DNA of 40,528 bases from Chthonomonadaceae bacterium (GCA_025352825.1 JANXSG010000233.1:1-40528), one strand, 5' to 3'; positions 6,916-16,291 are shown, counted from the stretch's first letter. Notes: generated by a model from the letters alone, not told the origin. Made by a program: numbers and translations.

Positions 6916-9900
6916 TAGATTCTCCTCTTTTCTTGCTTTTGAATGTTACGTAGAGGATGGGCGCGAAGAGGAGAGTGAAAATGGTGGAGAAACTGAGTCC
7001 GCCGATGACTGCGACAGCTAGAGGTTTCTGCATTTCGGCGCCGGCGCCTATACCCAATGCGAGGGGCAGAAGTCCTAAAATTGCAGTAAGTGTCGTCATA
7101 AGAATCGGGCGGAGTCGTACCTGCCCAGCGCGAATGACCGCCTCTTCCACAGGGATTCCGTCCGCTTCCGCTTTTTGTGCTTGGTCAAGAAGAAGGATTC
7201 CGTTTTTGACCACCACCCCTGCGAGCATGATTGCACCCATGAAAGAGGATACATTCAGTGCTGTATTTGTCACCCATAATCCCATAGTGACACCAAAAAG
7301 GGATAGCGGCATCACCAGCAGGATAACAATCGGGGCAGTGAATGAACCAAACTGAAACAGCATTACCGCAAATACCAGCAGTATAGCAAGAGATAGTACC
7401 TGCACCAGACTGTGAAAGGATTCGGCCTGGCTCTGAAACTGACCGCCTAGTGTATAATTAATTCCGGCAGGCAGCGCAGTTTTCTTCATAAGTGCCAATA
7501 CATCTGTTTTAACACTGCCTAAATCGCGCCCGGAGAGCTGTCCAGTCAGAGATACTAGTCTGCGCTGATCTTCCCTGTTCATTTCACGCGTGCCAGGTAC
7601 GTTCTCGATCGTCGCGACGGAAGAGAGCGGTAGATTAAATCCTCCAGGAGTTCGTATTGGAATTGCTGCCATATGTGCCTGATCTGCGCGAAATAGGAGT
7701 GGATAGCGTACTCGAACACCTATTTGGCGCTCTCCCTGCAGAAGCTGCGTCACCACGTCACCAAGCATTGCTGCATTCATCTGATTCGCTACTGTATCTG
7801 GCGAGAGACCCATACGCCCTGCACGTATAGGATCGACACGCGCAACCAGCTCCGGGCCTGCCTCTACGGCACTTGACTTTGTGTCGACAACACCTGGTAC
7901 CTTGTTTAGTTTTAAGAGAAGTTCCTCTCCCGTTTGGTTTAGTTCCGCCTGGTTCTCACCGAAAAGTTTTATCTCTACTGGCTTAGGCGCACCTTCAAGG
8001 TCTCCAATAAGATCCTGTAGTACCTGATGAAAATCGACATCCACTCCTTTTACTTCTGACTGGATTTTATCTCTCAGATCATCCATAATCGCGTCAATAC
8101 TGCGATGGCGTTTCTGATTCAGAACGATGGCAAAATCGCCCCGGTTCGGCTCAGTGACCGCGAAGCCTAGTTCGGTGCCCGTACGTCTGGAGTAGGCTTT
8201 AACCTCTGGCGTTTCGGAAAGCAGCTTCTCGACTTTATGAATAAGCCGATCACTCTCATCGAGAGAGGTTCCAGGGGGAGTCCAGAAATCGAGAACGAAC
8301 GCCCCCTCATCCATCTCCGGCATTAATCCCGTGGCTAGTCTGGAACCGGCGAATAGTGTCAGAGCGATGATCACAGAGGCAGCAACCGGCATTATCCACC
8401 GATAGCGAAGGCCAAACCTAAGAGTTTTGAGATAGAACTGTATCAGCTTCTCGAAGAGAGGGCCATGTTCTTTTGCTCCCGGTTTCACTCTCAGAAATGC
8501 TGCACAGAGAGTTGGGCTGACCAGCAGTGCTAACACTAACGAGACCAGTAATGAGATGGTGAGTGTGACTGCCAGCGCAGTGAAGAATGCCCCGGCTACT
8601 CCTGCAAGCAGGATGAGAGGCAGGAATACAACCACCGTCGTAAGTGTGGAGGAGATCATGGGTGCAGCTATCTCGGATGCTGCCGAGTTTACTGCAAATG
8701 TTCCAGATTCTCCATGTGAAAGATGCCTGAAGACGTTCTCAACTACCACGATAGCATCATCTATTACCAGGCCAATACCTACCGCCAGCGCGCCCAAGGT
8801 CATCAGATTAAGAGTGAGTCCGGCGAGCCTCATCAGCAGAAAAGTGATCAGCACCGTGGAAGGAATGATGGCAGCGGTGACTAAGGTAGCACGAAGATTG
8901 CCCAGGAACAGCATGAGAACCACCACTGCAAGCCCGGCTCCGATAAGAACAGCGTCTCGTACGCTGCCAACCGCTTCTCCAATCAGTACCGACTGATCGT
9001 AGAATATCCCGACTTCTACACCCCTGGGGAGAGTGCTTTTGATGGATGCTATCTCTTTTTGAACCGCATCGACCGTGCTCACTGTATTTGCATCTGGCTG
9101 CCGAACGATATTTAGCAGCACTGCTTCCGAGCCATCTGCGGTGACACGAGTGGTGCGATCCTGAGAGCTGAGCCGTATATCAGCTAATGCTCTGAGAGGG
9201 ATGGGTGCTCCCCCGCGCTGAGCAATCACTATCTTTCCCAGCTCATCCGGGGTGGTATTTTCTCCTGAAACCAGCGCTTCGTACTGTTGATAACGTGCGT
9301 CAAGCCGCCCGACAGCGCGGACGATATTAGACTGCGTGATTGCCTGCTCGACATCGGGCAGTGAGAGCTTATAGGCAGCTAGTTTTAGTGGAGAGACATC
9401 CACCGCGATCTCGGGGACGCTGCCACCCTGTACTACAACTCTAGCCACCCCCGATACTCTGCTCAGCCGAGGGCGAAGTGTATAGGTTCCGATACTCCAT
9501 AGTTCGGTCTGAGAAAGAGTTTTAGAGTGCAAGGAGAGGCCGAGAATAGGAAATACGGTGGGGTTCATGCGTTCCACACCTATCCTGGTGTCCGGAGGAA
9601 GCTGAGATCGCTGTTCATTCACTCGCGTATTAACCAACTGCTGAGCCAGGGTCATATCTGTGCCCCAGGCGAAATCGATAGATATCTCCGCCGCGCCGCG
9701 TTGGATTTTGGATCGGATTTTTTTCACCCCAGGCACAGACGCAATTCCCTCTTCCAGTGGGCGAGAGACGCTGACCTCCATCATGCGTGCGGGCCTATCT
9801 CCCGATTCTGCTATGATAACAACTCTCGGAAATGAGACATCAGGGAGAATCGATACCGGAAACGAGGATATTAAACCCGCGCCAACCAGGCAGAGAGCGA

Positions 9901-9955
9901 TTGTGGTGAAAAGTATTGCTTTGATATGCCGGGTCGCGAAGCGGCTCAGGCTCAT
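6911..9955 (-). CDS. RND-family efflux pump, inner-membrane subunit
   Basis: 1014 residues, the usual length for HAE1/CzcA-type RND transporters. It has the standard plan: one N-terminal helix (ILFTTIALCLVGAGLI), a large periplasmic loop, a membrane bundle, a second periplasmic loop, and a C-terminal bundle. Helix 4 contains the proton-relay pair in LAVGIGLVIDDAIVVVENVF. PDVSFPRVVI and EEGIASVPGVKKI match the pore-domain start. Such pumps normally need a periplasmic adaptor and an outer-membrane channel, but neither is adjacent: the gene is divergent from a broken hydrolase and followed by repeats. Its substrate class cannot be set from sequence; it looks closer to multidrug pumps than to metal pumps. 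The last codons overlap the arm of the 287-bp repeat element. Confidence 0.95.
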   Translation of the reverse strand: MSLSRFATRHIKAILFTTIALCLVGAGLISSFPVSILPDVSFPRVVIIAESGDRPARMMEVSVSRPLEEGIASVPGVKKIRSKIQRGAAEISIDFAWGTDMTLAQQLVNTRVNEQRSQLPPDTRIGVERMNPTVFPILGLSLHSKTLSQTELWSIGTYTLRPRLSRVSGVARVVVQGGSVPEIAVDVSPLKLAAYKLSLPDVEQAITQSNIVRAVGRLDARYQQYEALVSGENTTPDELGKIVIAQRGGAPIPLRALADIRLSSQDRTTRVTADGSEAVLLNIVRQPDANTVSTVDAVQKEIASIKSTLPRGVEVGIFYDQSVLIGEAVGSVRDAVLIGAGLAVVVLMLFLGNLRATLVTAAIIPSTVLITFLLMRLAGLTLNLMTLGALAVGIGLVIDDAIVVVENVFRHLSHGESGTFAVNSAASEIAAPMISSTLTTVVVFLPLILLAGVAGAFFTALAVTLTISLLVSLVLALLVSPTLCAAFLRVKPGAKEHGPLFEKLIQFYLKTLRFGLRYRWIMPVAASVIIALTLFAGSRLATGLMPEMDEGAFVLDFWTPPGTSLDESDRLIHKVEKLLSETPEVKAYSRRTGTELGFAVTEPNRGDFAIVLNQKRHRSIDAIMDDLRDKIQSEVKGVDVDFHQVLQDLIGDLEGAPKPVEIKLFGENQAELNQTGEELLLKLNKVPGVVDTKSSAVEAGPELVARVDPIRAGRMGLSPDTVANQMNAAMLGDVVTQLLQGERQIGVRVRYPLLFRADQAHMAAIPIRTPGGFNLPLSSVATIENVPGTREMNREDQRRLVSLTGQLSGRDLGSVKTDVLALMKKTALPAGINYTLGGQFQSQAESFHSLVQVLSLAILLVFAVMLFQFGSFTAPIVILLVMPLSLFGVTMGLWVTNTALNVSSFMGAIMLAGVVVKNGILLLDQAQKAEADGIPVEEAVIRAGQVRLRPILMTTLTAILGLLPLALGIGAGAEMQKPLAVAVIGGLSFSTIFTLLFAPILYVTFKSKKRGESI

Positions 9956-10026
9956 GTGGTTAACTCTCTCGTGTTACATGGAGGGAAATCTGTATTTATC
10001 GGTGAAAAGTAAATCGAACGTACAAT

Positions 10027-11245
10027 ATGAGAATATTTAGCTGCAGTTGCATACGTCAACTCATAAAGAGACCTCTTTTGAACCAAATAAAGTTTAGCCG
10101 ATTGACCATTATAATTATTACACTCTTAGTAATCTCTAAGTCTGCTCAATCAGATCAAACAACTATGCTCCTACCCCAGCCAGAGATGAATAGCATACTG
10201 GAAAAAATTCGAATCGAACACAGGCTGCCTGCGATTGCCGCCGCCGCCGTGCTGGATGGAAAGATCGTTGCAGAAGGAGCGGTGGGGCTGCGCAAGGCAG
10301 GTTTCTCTGTGCAAGTGACTATCACCGATCAGTTCCATCTTGGTTCCTGTACGAAATCAATGACAGCCGTATTGATTGGAATGATGATTGATGAGGGCAG
10401 GCTGAAGTGGACGACTACTCTTGGCGAAATTTTTCCAGAATTTGCAGCTTCTATCCTGCTTTCGTATAAAAACATAACAATTCGGCAGTTGTTGTGCCAT
10501 GCAGTGGAATTCCATCCGAAATAATAAACAGCCTCGACTTTTGGCATCAACAGACGCTGCCTATCACAGAGCAGCGTCAACTCCTAACCAAATTAACCGT
10601 TTCCCATCTTTCGTCTTCTGTACCCAGAACGAGATACGAGTATTCCAACAGTAACTATATTATTGCAGGAGCGATTCTCGAAAAGCTCAATGACATATCA
10701 TGGGAAGAGCTCATAGAAAAACGTTTGTTTAAACCACTTGGTATGACATCCACTGGTTTTGGCCCGATGGGAAGTCGAGACAACATTGAGCAGCCGTGGG
10801 CACATCAAATTGTAGATGATGATCTCATTCCAGTCTATGCTGATAATCCACCTGTCCTTGGACCTGCTGGAAGAGTACACTGTTCCATTACCGACTGGGC
10901 GAAATATGCGATTTTTATCCTTGCTGGCGTTCGGGGAAAGTCGCTGCTGCTCAAGCCATCAACTATAAAAGAGCTCATTACTCCTCCTTATCTTGACAAG
11001 AAGAATGCAGGATCGGACTATGCATCTGGCTGGCTGTGGAAAGACCTTGGGAAAACGGCGTCGTATTGACACACGCTGGCAGCAACACACTCAACTACGC
11101 CGCGATCTGGATTGCCCCGAAGCGCAATTTCGGAGTGGTGGTAGTTACTAATGCGGGCGGAGATACCGCACCGAAGGGAACAGATTCTGCTGCCGCACAG
11201 TTAATTGGTAGATTGGTAGAGGCCGCTGGAAAGAATGGTGGTTGA
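10027..11245 (+). pseudogene. Beta-lactamase-fold serine hydrolase with two frameshifts
   Basis: Three successive frames together give one class C beta-lactamase/PBP-like exported protein. Frame 1 (10027 to about 10500) has a signal anchor (LTIIIITLLVI) and the catalytic S-x-x-K as SCTK. Near 10500 the frame changes: RQLLCH continues as SGIPSEIINSLDFWHQQ, needing one extra base. Frame 2 holds the Y-x-N motif as YSNSNY and runs to SGWL near 11033. There a second shift leads to VERPWENGVVLTHAGSNTLN, which has the H-x-G motif (HAG), and on to the stop at 11245. All three active-site motifs survive, so the damage is recent or is a sequencing artefact. Intact, it would be a peptidase, esterase or beta-lactamase-like enzyme in the cell envelope. 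Confidence 0.85.
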
Positions 11246-11299
11246 GAATTGAGCCCATGAAGGGAGCGTCTAGCGACCGGATATGGGCTTTGCAATTCT
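11245..11299. terminator. Hairpin between convergent genes
   Basis: AGAATTG-AGCCCAT (11245-11258) pairs with ATGGGCT (11283-11289) and CAATTCT (11293-11299), leaving a small bulge. It lies between the plus-strand hydrolase pseudogene and the minus-strand HD gene, so it can serve both directions. Confidence 0.6.
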
Positions 11300-11342
11300 A
11301 GACCGGTACTTTAGTGCCGCGTCAACAATGGACGCTGGGCCA

Positions 11343-11981
11343 TCACACAGCGGCTTCAAAAGCATATTCAGCTTCGACTCTTGCAGTTGGGAGTCGAGGG
11401 CGCAGCACCCTCAGTTGGACGTCGCGGCGGTAGACCTGTCGGAAAAGATCGCCCTTCCGCTCTACTGCAGCAGTCTCCACCGGAAGCTCAGCCTCAGAAC
11501 CCACATAGATGGTCACCGCGTCTTCCCGTATGTCACAGAATAGCTCCTGAACAAGCCCCTGGTGCGATCTATCCAGAGCATCGGCAAGCCGTAAAATGGG
11601 AGCTAGCAGCATCACCCGCTGTTTGTTTTCATCACTGAGAATTCCAAACGTGGTGTGTTTCACTGCATCCGGACCAGATTTACGGTGATAACGTGCGAGG
11701 TTCGCTATGATGGTTTTCTCTTCACGAGTCAACTCTGGGAGGGGCTCCTGAAGAATCATCATCATAGCGTGTTGGTGATGGCCTTTTGCGCTGACATAGT
11801 AACCGATATCATGCAGTATAGATGCATACTCCAGCAGCTTACGATCCTCTCTTCCGAGGTTATGCAGCGACTCCAACTCCATGAACAGCGTCCCTACCAG
11901 GCACTCCACTTGATGAGAATGGCCTGAATCGTAATTGTAGAGACGGGCAAGTTCCAGAACAGCGTTTAATTTAATGTTCAT
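11343..11981 (-). CDS. HD-domain protein, detached C-terminal half of Ppx/GppA
   Basis: 212 residues from the ATG at 11981; an ATG three codons upstream is too close to the GAGG box. HD-domain metal ligands are visible as H in SGHSHQVE, HD in SILHDIGYY, and H in KGHHQHAMMM, followed by LARYHRKSGP and LRLADALDRSH. This pattern is typical of the HD domain at the C-terminus of long exopolyphosphatases (Ppx/GppA). Here it is a separate gene directly downstream of a short Ppx, so the two likely work together on polyphosphate or (p)ppGpp-type substrates. It is the last gene of the six-gene operon from 15991 and shows no membrane segment. Confidence 0.85.
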   Translation of the reverse strand: MNIKLNAVLELARLYNYDSGHSHQVECLVGTLFMELESLHNLGREDRKLLEYASILHDIGYYVSAKGHHQHAMMMILQEPLPELTREEKTIIANLARYHRKSGPDAVKHTTFGILSDENKQRVMLLAPILRLADALDRSHQGLVQELFCDIREDAVTIYVGSEAELPVETAAVERKGDLFRQVYRRDVQLRVLRPRLPTARVEAEYAFEAAV

Positions 11982-12061
11982 AACCACCATTACCTCGAAT
12001 GAGACTGCCAAGCACAATTTAAACCACAAATCATGCAGTACAGGAAATTTAATCCACAGTT

Positions 12062-13033
12062 TTAGGAGCAGTGTTTATCGTAGAGAACTCCCCATCTGAG
12101 GCCTCGAGAGCTGATTGAAATTTTGTTAGCAGCCAGCATTCCCATTATTCGTTGCAGTATCTGGGCTCCCCCAAGGATGATATCATTACGACGTGGATCC
12201 AATCCAGGTATTTCTTTTCTGCTGGATATCGAACTAACTTCCAGAAGCTTGATTATCCGAGATAAGTCTTGGTCTGCTATCTCTTTTCCATGCAAAGCTT
12301 CAGCCTCTAGATACTTGCCCTGGATCATACATCCCAGTGTAGATATCGTGCCGCCAACCCCCACCATTTCGAAATCCTTCAGATTCGAGACATTTGCTAT
12401 CGAAGGAAAAGATTGTTCAATCTGTTTTCTTGCCTTTTCAAGCTGCACTTCAGTCGGTGGATCAGAACACAAAAAAGCTTCTGTAATTCTAACTGCCCCT
12501 AGAGGCGTGCTTATCCTGGAGAGAATAGACATGTCTCTTCCAGTTACGATTTCTGTGCTGCCCCCACCAATATCAATAACGATGAGATCACGCCGATCAC
12601 GCCAGAGAGGGTCTTTGCGGACAGCCATATACGACAATCTCGCCTCTTCCTCACCAGATAACACTTCGACATTAACCCCCCACTTTTCCTTCAAAGGCTT
12701 GAATAATGCGTCTCTATTTTTTGCTTCTCTCAATGCGGCAGTACCCACAACAGTAATCGATTTAGTATCCTGACTTCTAGCCACATCATAAAATTCTCCA
12801 ACAGCAGCCAGTGTTCGAGCGATGGGTTCGGGCTGAAGCAGCGGCTGATCGAACCGCATTCCCTCACCTAATCTCGAGATAATCGAGCGTTCATAAAATC
12901 GAATGGGGTAGGCTGGCGCCATATCTGCAGTGAGCAGCTTCACAGAATTTGTACCGATATCGATACAAGAACAGAGCAATGAATCCGGGCTTTGACTATC
13001 CTTAACAGCTTGATTAAAGAAGGGTTGATCCAT
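12062..13033 (-). CDS. ppx: Short exopolyphosphatase, Ppx/GppA family
   Basis: 323 residues, the size of short Ppx forms that lack the HD domain. The ASKHA-fold motifs are present: phosphate-1 CIDIGTNSVKLLTAD near residue 23, VLSGEEEARLSY (catalytic glutamate region) near 145, phosphate-2 VIDIGGGSTEIVTG near 172, and the glycine-rich VGVGGTISTL. These enzymes hydrolyse polyphosphate from the chain end, and some also act on pppGpp. Start at 13033, 9 bases after the stop of the helix-hairpin-helix gene. Neighbours CHAD (polyphosphate binding) upstream and HD downstream support a polyphosphate role. Confidence 0.92.
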   Translation of the reverse strand: MDQPFFNQAVKDSQSPDSLLCSCIDIGTNSVKLLTADMAPAYPIRFYERSIISRLGEGMRFDQPLLQPEPIARTLAAVGEFYDVARSQDTKSITVVGTAALREAKNRDALFKPLKEKWGVNVEVLSGEEEARLSYMAVRKDPLWRDRRDLIVIDIGGGSTEIVTGRDMSILSRISTPLGAVRITEAFLCSDPPTEVQLEKARKQIEQSFPSIANVSNLKDFEMVGVGGTISTLGCMIQGKYLEAEALHGKEIADQDLSRIIKLLEVSSISSRKEIPGLDPRRNDIILGGAQILQRIMGMLAANKISISSRGLRWGVLYDKHCS

Positions 13034-13042
13034 CGGTAGCTG

Positions 13043-13720
13043 TTAATCCTCCACATCATCGAAAGCGTTATTATCCTTCGATCCTTGAGTTGCTGTTATA
13101 ATTGCATCTGCTAAATCACCTTGCTGCTGTCTGCTCAATTTTCGTTCTTTTTGGAGCTTATCTAAGAACTTGACCAGCTTTAAAATCCTTCGTGGCCACT
13201 CTTCTGTATCTTCAATCGATAGATTTGGCCACATCATTTGAAGTTCTGCCGGCAGAGGTATAAGTTTTTCCATTTGGCGTTGTAAGCGCCCTCGCATCTC
13301 ACTCCTATCGTGTCGGCAAAGCAGTCGAGAAGTAGACTGCATGAGTACAAGCAGTTCACCAATGGGGAGGGGTCGTTCTGGCTGCATCGGAGAGAGAGGC
13401 GTCGCAGCAGCTTCCGGTTTTTCGGATGTTGAGAATGAAGGAGAGTTTTCCTCTACATCCGTAAAATGGAATGGTGCAAGCATCGATCGTATATACTCTG
13501 CTTTGACAGGAGTAATCCCAGGCACTTTATCTAATTCGGATGGAGTGGCAGCTTGCAGCTTAAAAAGAGTATTAAATCCTGCCTTTTGGAGTGCACGTAA
13601 TCGTATTGGGCCAAGTCCGGGCAACTCAGATAGCAGAGTTGGCTGCTCTGGAAGCTCCGGAGATATTGCGGCAGTTGCCACTGAGGTGTTTCGATTTAAT
13701 TTGGATATTGGAACAGTCAT
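13043..13720 (-). CDS. Helix-hairpin-helix protein in the polyphosphate operon
   Basis: 225 residues from the ATG at 13720 (AGGA 6 bases upstream); a TTG one codon earlier is possible. A tandem helix-hairpin-helix segment lies near residues 28-78: LPGLGPIRLRALQKAGFNTL, then VPGITPVKAEYIRSML. This is a DNA- or polyphosphate-type phosphate-binding motif as found in RuvA, DisA and DUF4332-like proteins. A proline-rich linker follows, then an unrecognised helical C-terminal part with many Arg/Lys. It sits between the CHAD and Ppx genes with 15 and 9 bases of spacing, so it is certainly co-transcribed. Its role is unknown; a polyanion-binding scaffold is a guess. Confidence 0.75.
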   Translation of the reverse strand: MTVPISKLNRNTSVATAAISPELPEQPTLLSELPGLGPIRLRALQKAGFNTLFKLQAATPSELDKVPGITPVKAEYIRSMLAPFHFTDVEENSPSFSTSEKPEAAATPLSPMQPERPLPIGELLVLMQSTSRLLCRHDRSEMRGRLQRQMEKLIPLPAELQMMWPNLSIEDTEEWPRRILKLVKFLDKLQKERKLSRQQQGDLADAIITATQGSKDNNAFDDVED

Positions 13721-13735
13721 CAAAGATCCTCATCC

Positions 13736-14776
13736 TCAAGCTCGATTAGGAAGGCATTTTCGGCACGATCTGAATAGTGTGGCGGTTGGTTTGGTGTTCC
13801 ACGCCCTGAAGAACTGAAGGAACTGAGAATCTCTCTTGGCCTGAATCACGTTTGCGACTTTCATTAAACCAATTCCTGCATCAAAACTTAGGCAAGCTTC
13901 ATAATTTTTTTTAGTATATCCTATCGCGGCAGAACTTCTTGAAGCCGCTGCTTCGGAAAGCATTTCAAAAAGTTCGTGCAGAACAAAATCCATATCATGG
14001 ATATCCCCGATACTATCCTGCAGTTCGCGTAATTTTTCATGGAGCGCAGCAAAGTTATTATGCAGCTTGGGAACAATCTCGATACCCGGCAGCATTAGGT
14101 CAATGGAATATCTCAGCTTTTTTATGCATATTCGAAGTTTATGCAGTTCAGCTATTTTACTCGAACTATCCAGGCATTTCGCTGCCACAATCACGCCACT
14201 CATCGCTGGTGATAGGATTTCATCTGCCATATCAAGAAGCTGTTCTTCACAGTCTGCTTCGGGTAATTTGTACTGACCTTTGAAATGAGGTACGCGGTTC
14301 TTAGGTGTATTTAAGGAAGTCCGAATCGCAATGGAATCGAATTTCTTGACGAGTTCAATTTTAAGGATTCTTTTTAAAAGCTGGGCATCTGTGCTAACAT
14401 CACTTGTGTCGCTGCTGCTATCACCTTGTTCATTAGAACTACTATTAAGCTGAAGAAATGTGGAGATCGCAACAGCTTCATCTTCATTGAGCACTGCCAA
14501 GTTGCCCTCAACTAATTGCTTTAGAATGAAGGAATCGCGTGCAGCGCTGAGGTCATGTACTACAGTTTTCAACTCGTTTAGTAAAGAGCTATACTCACGA
14601 GAGTGGTAAAATCTCTCGAAAAGCTTCATGGAGACAGCAGAACGACGTGCCCATACTCTAATCAGTCGAAGCCTGTCCGGATTTGAAGTCTTCTGAAAAT
14701 CGAGCAGATGGCCGGAAAGTGTATCCAGCCTAATTCGAATTTGTTGATCTGTGTAGTCTCGTACAGAGCGGGGCAT
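13736..14776 (-). CDS. CHAD-domain polyphosphate-binding protein
   Basis: 346 residues from the ATG at 14776, 14 bases after the upstream TrkA stop; an upstream TTG at 14815 would overlap that gene. The helical CHAD signature is clear: VHDLSAARDSFILKQL near residue 90 and LHKLRICIKKLRYSIDLM near 215, with regularly spaced His, Arg and Lys lining the basic pore. CHAD domains are known to bind inorganic polyphosphate and target proteins to granules. Many are fused to a CYTH phosphatase; here CHAD is alone. Its place between K+ regulator and Ppx genes suggests a polyphosphate granule or sensing role. Confidence 0.88.
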   Translation of the reverse strand: MPRSVRDYTDQQIRIRLDTLSGHLLDFQKTSNPDRLRLIRVWARRSAVSMKLFERFYHSREYSSLLNELKTVVHDLSAARDSFILKQLVEGNLAVLNEDEAVAISTFLQLNSSSNEQGDSSSDTSDVSTDAQLLKRILKIELVKKFDSIAIRTSLNTPKNRVPHFKGQYKLPEADCEEQLLDMADEILSPAMSGVIVAAKCLDSSSKIAELHKLRICIKKLRYSIDLMLPGIEIVPKLHNNFAALHEKLRELQDSIGDIHDMDFVLHELFEMLSEAAASRSSAAIGYTKKNYEACLSFDAGIGLMKVANVIQAKRDSQFLQFFRAWNTKPTATLFRSCRKCLPNRA

Positions 14777-14789
14777 TCGGTTCACTCTC

Positions 14790-15455
14790 TCAGTCCGAGT
14801 TTTCTCCAAAAACAATACGCAGTTCGTGTTCTTTATCCGCCCCTACGAGTGCAATAACGCTGTCGCTAATTGCGAATACGGTTTCGCCAGATGGTAGAAT
14901 TGCATGTCCATCACGGATGACTGAAATGATAAGAGCCTCTGCAGGGAGCGCGAGTGATTTAACCTCTTTGCCAGCGACGATTGAGTTTTTTCTGATCTCG
15001 ATCTCAACAATTTCAATATTTCCACGATTGAGAGCGGCTAGAGGGATCACTTCTCCTCCGCCCACCTCCTGCTCAATGAGATTATAGATAATTTTAGTGG
15101 AGCTTACCGTGGCGTCGATACCTAGCTTCTTGAAAAGTTTTTCATTACGAGGATCATTAATTCTTGAAATCGTACGTGGTACATTGTACTCCATCTTGGC
15201 CATCTGACATACCACGAGGTTATCGTCGTCACTTCCGGTGACAGCCACTACTGCGTCCGCTCGACCGAAACCCGCTTCCAACTGCTGATCGGCCTGGCAT
15301 CCGTCACCTTGCATCACCACTTCGCCAAGTTCTTCAGATATAGTCCGGTATCGTAATCGATCTTTTTCAAGCAGAAGGACTTCATGTTTCGCCGCAAAAA
15401 GCGTTTTGGCTAGGTAGTAACCTACATTACCACCGCCTACTATAATAATATACAT
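14790..15455 (-). CDS. TrkA/KtrA-type K+ uptake regulator (RCK N plus C domains)
   Basis: 221 residues. The N-terminal Rossmann domain begins MYIIIVGGGNVGYYLAKTLF with the NAD(H)/nucleotide G-x-G-x-x-G and the acidic end of strand 2 (LLLEKD). A TrkA-C domain (about 140-219) ends with AISDSVIALVGADKEHELRIVF. GGCGGA upstream of the start is a fair ribosome binding site. These proteins form cytosolic gating rings on Trk/Ktr potassium channels and bind ATP/ADP, NAD(H) or c-di-AMP. The membrane subunit is not in the window. It is the second gene of the operon. Confidence 0.9.
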   Translation of the reverse strand: MYIIIVGGGNVGYYLAKTLFAAKHEVLLLEKDRLRYRTISEELGEVVMQGDGCQADQQLEAGFGRADAVVAVTGSDDDNLVVCQMAKMEYNVPRTISRINDPRNEKLFKKLGIDATVSSTKIIYNLIEQEVGGGEVIPLAALNRGNIEIVEIEIRKNSIVAGKEVKSLALPAEALIISVIRDGHAILPSGETVFAISDSVIALVGADKEHELRIVFGENSD

Positions 15456-15538
15456 TTATTCCGCCTAAATTTTTCCAGTGTTCGCAGAGCACGCTATACA
15501 ATGGCAGCAAAATTACCATTAAATATAGACTGCCACAA

Positions 15539-15991
15539 TTAGACACCGAGTGACAAATACTCTTCGGAGTAGTCCTTGGCAAGTCCCCATTCATTTGTAT
15601 TAACGAAATCGCGCAGCAGACCAGACGCAATGGTTGTGGTGCAAAGAGTAATGACTCCTAGCTGACGGTATCTGTCTGCACGAATAGGGTCGTAAATACG
15701 TGCGACCACCTTCTTCACATCGAAAACATGCTGCGTGAGCTGTGCCGCCATAATGTTTCTATTATCGCCCTGGGTAACGGCAATAAAAACATCTGCTTGT
15801 TCTATCCCAGCTCTGCGAAGCACATCCTCATCAATGCCATTTCCAACAATTCTGTTTCCTTTGAACTTAGATCCCAGTCGTCTGAAAGCTTCACTTTGTT
15901 GGTCGATAATAGTAATCGTATGCCCATCTCGGTACATGAGGCGAGCGAAAGTGGAACCAACTCGTCCGCATCCTAGAATGACGATATTCAT
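15539..15991 (-). CDS. TrkA-N (RCK) domain protein, short form
   Basis: 150 residues. It begins MNIVILGCGRVGSTFARLMY with the Rossmann G-x-G-x-x-G and IIDQQSEAF at the end of strand 2, plus the family motif AVTQGDNRNIMAAQL. It has only the TrkA-N domain and a short tail, without TrkA-C, unlike its neighbour. Together the two may form a hetero-oligomeric gating ring or a split TrkA. AAAGGA precedes the start, and a 21-bp palindrome lies about 65 bases upstream. It is the first gene of the K+/polyphosphate operon. Confidence 0.9.
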   Translation of the reverse strand: MNIVILGCGRVGSTFARLMYRDGHTITIIDQQSEAFRRLGSKFKGNRIVGNGIDEDVLRRAGIEQADVFIAVTQGDNRNIMAAQLTQHVFDVKKVVARIYDPIRADRYRQLGVITLCTTTIASGLLRDFVNTNEWGLAKDYSEEYLSLGV

Positions 15992-16054
15992 ATGAGCCTG
16001 GTTCCTTTCTTGAGCTTAAGTCAGTATCTTCACTGAGCATATGGCCCACTTTAG

Positions 16055-16075
16055 TATACTCCATAATGGAGTATA
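16055..16075. promoter_or_regulatory. Perfect palindrome upstream of the TrkA operon
   Basis: TATACTCCA (16055-16063) and TGGAGTATA (16067-16075) are exact inverted repeats around TAA, about 65 bases before the first TrkA start codon. Likely an operator for a dimeric repressor; the regulator is unknown. Confidence 0.55.
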
Positions 16076-16291
16076 AATTTAACTCCAAGCAGTTGATACT
16101 AGCCGGCAGTATTTGAATTATCCCAAAGTCAATATCCTCGTAGATCCGAGCAGTGGTGGCGGGAGAGTGTGATGAATTCTAACGCATCGACTACGTAATA
16201 AGTCCATTGAAGCCACACACGAAGTCAGCATGTATGGGGTAAGATTGATAGTACCGAAATGAATCAGACATGGTGATCGAGGAGGAGGAGA

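Noticed and set aside
8556-8996. Long plus-strand open frame inside the RND gene
   Set aside because: It is a shadow of a conserved minus-strand gene, has no ribosome binding site, and has low-complexity composition.
10027-11245. Three separate small genes instead of one hydrolase
   Set aside because: The S-x-x-K, Y-x-N and H-x-G motifs fall in order in three adjoining frames and the joins restore family sequence.
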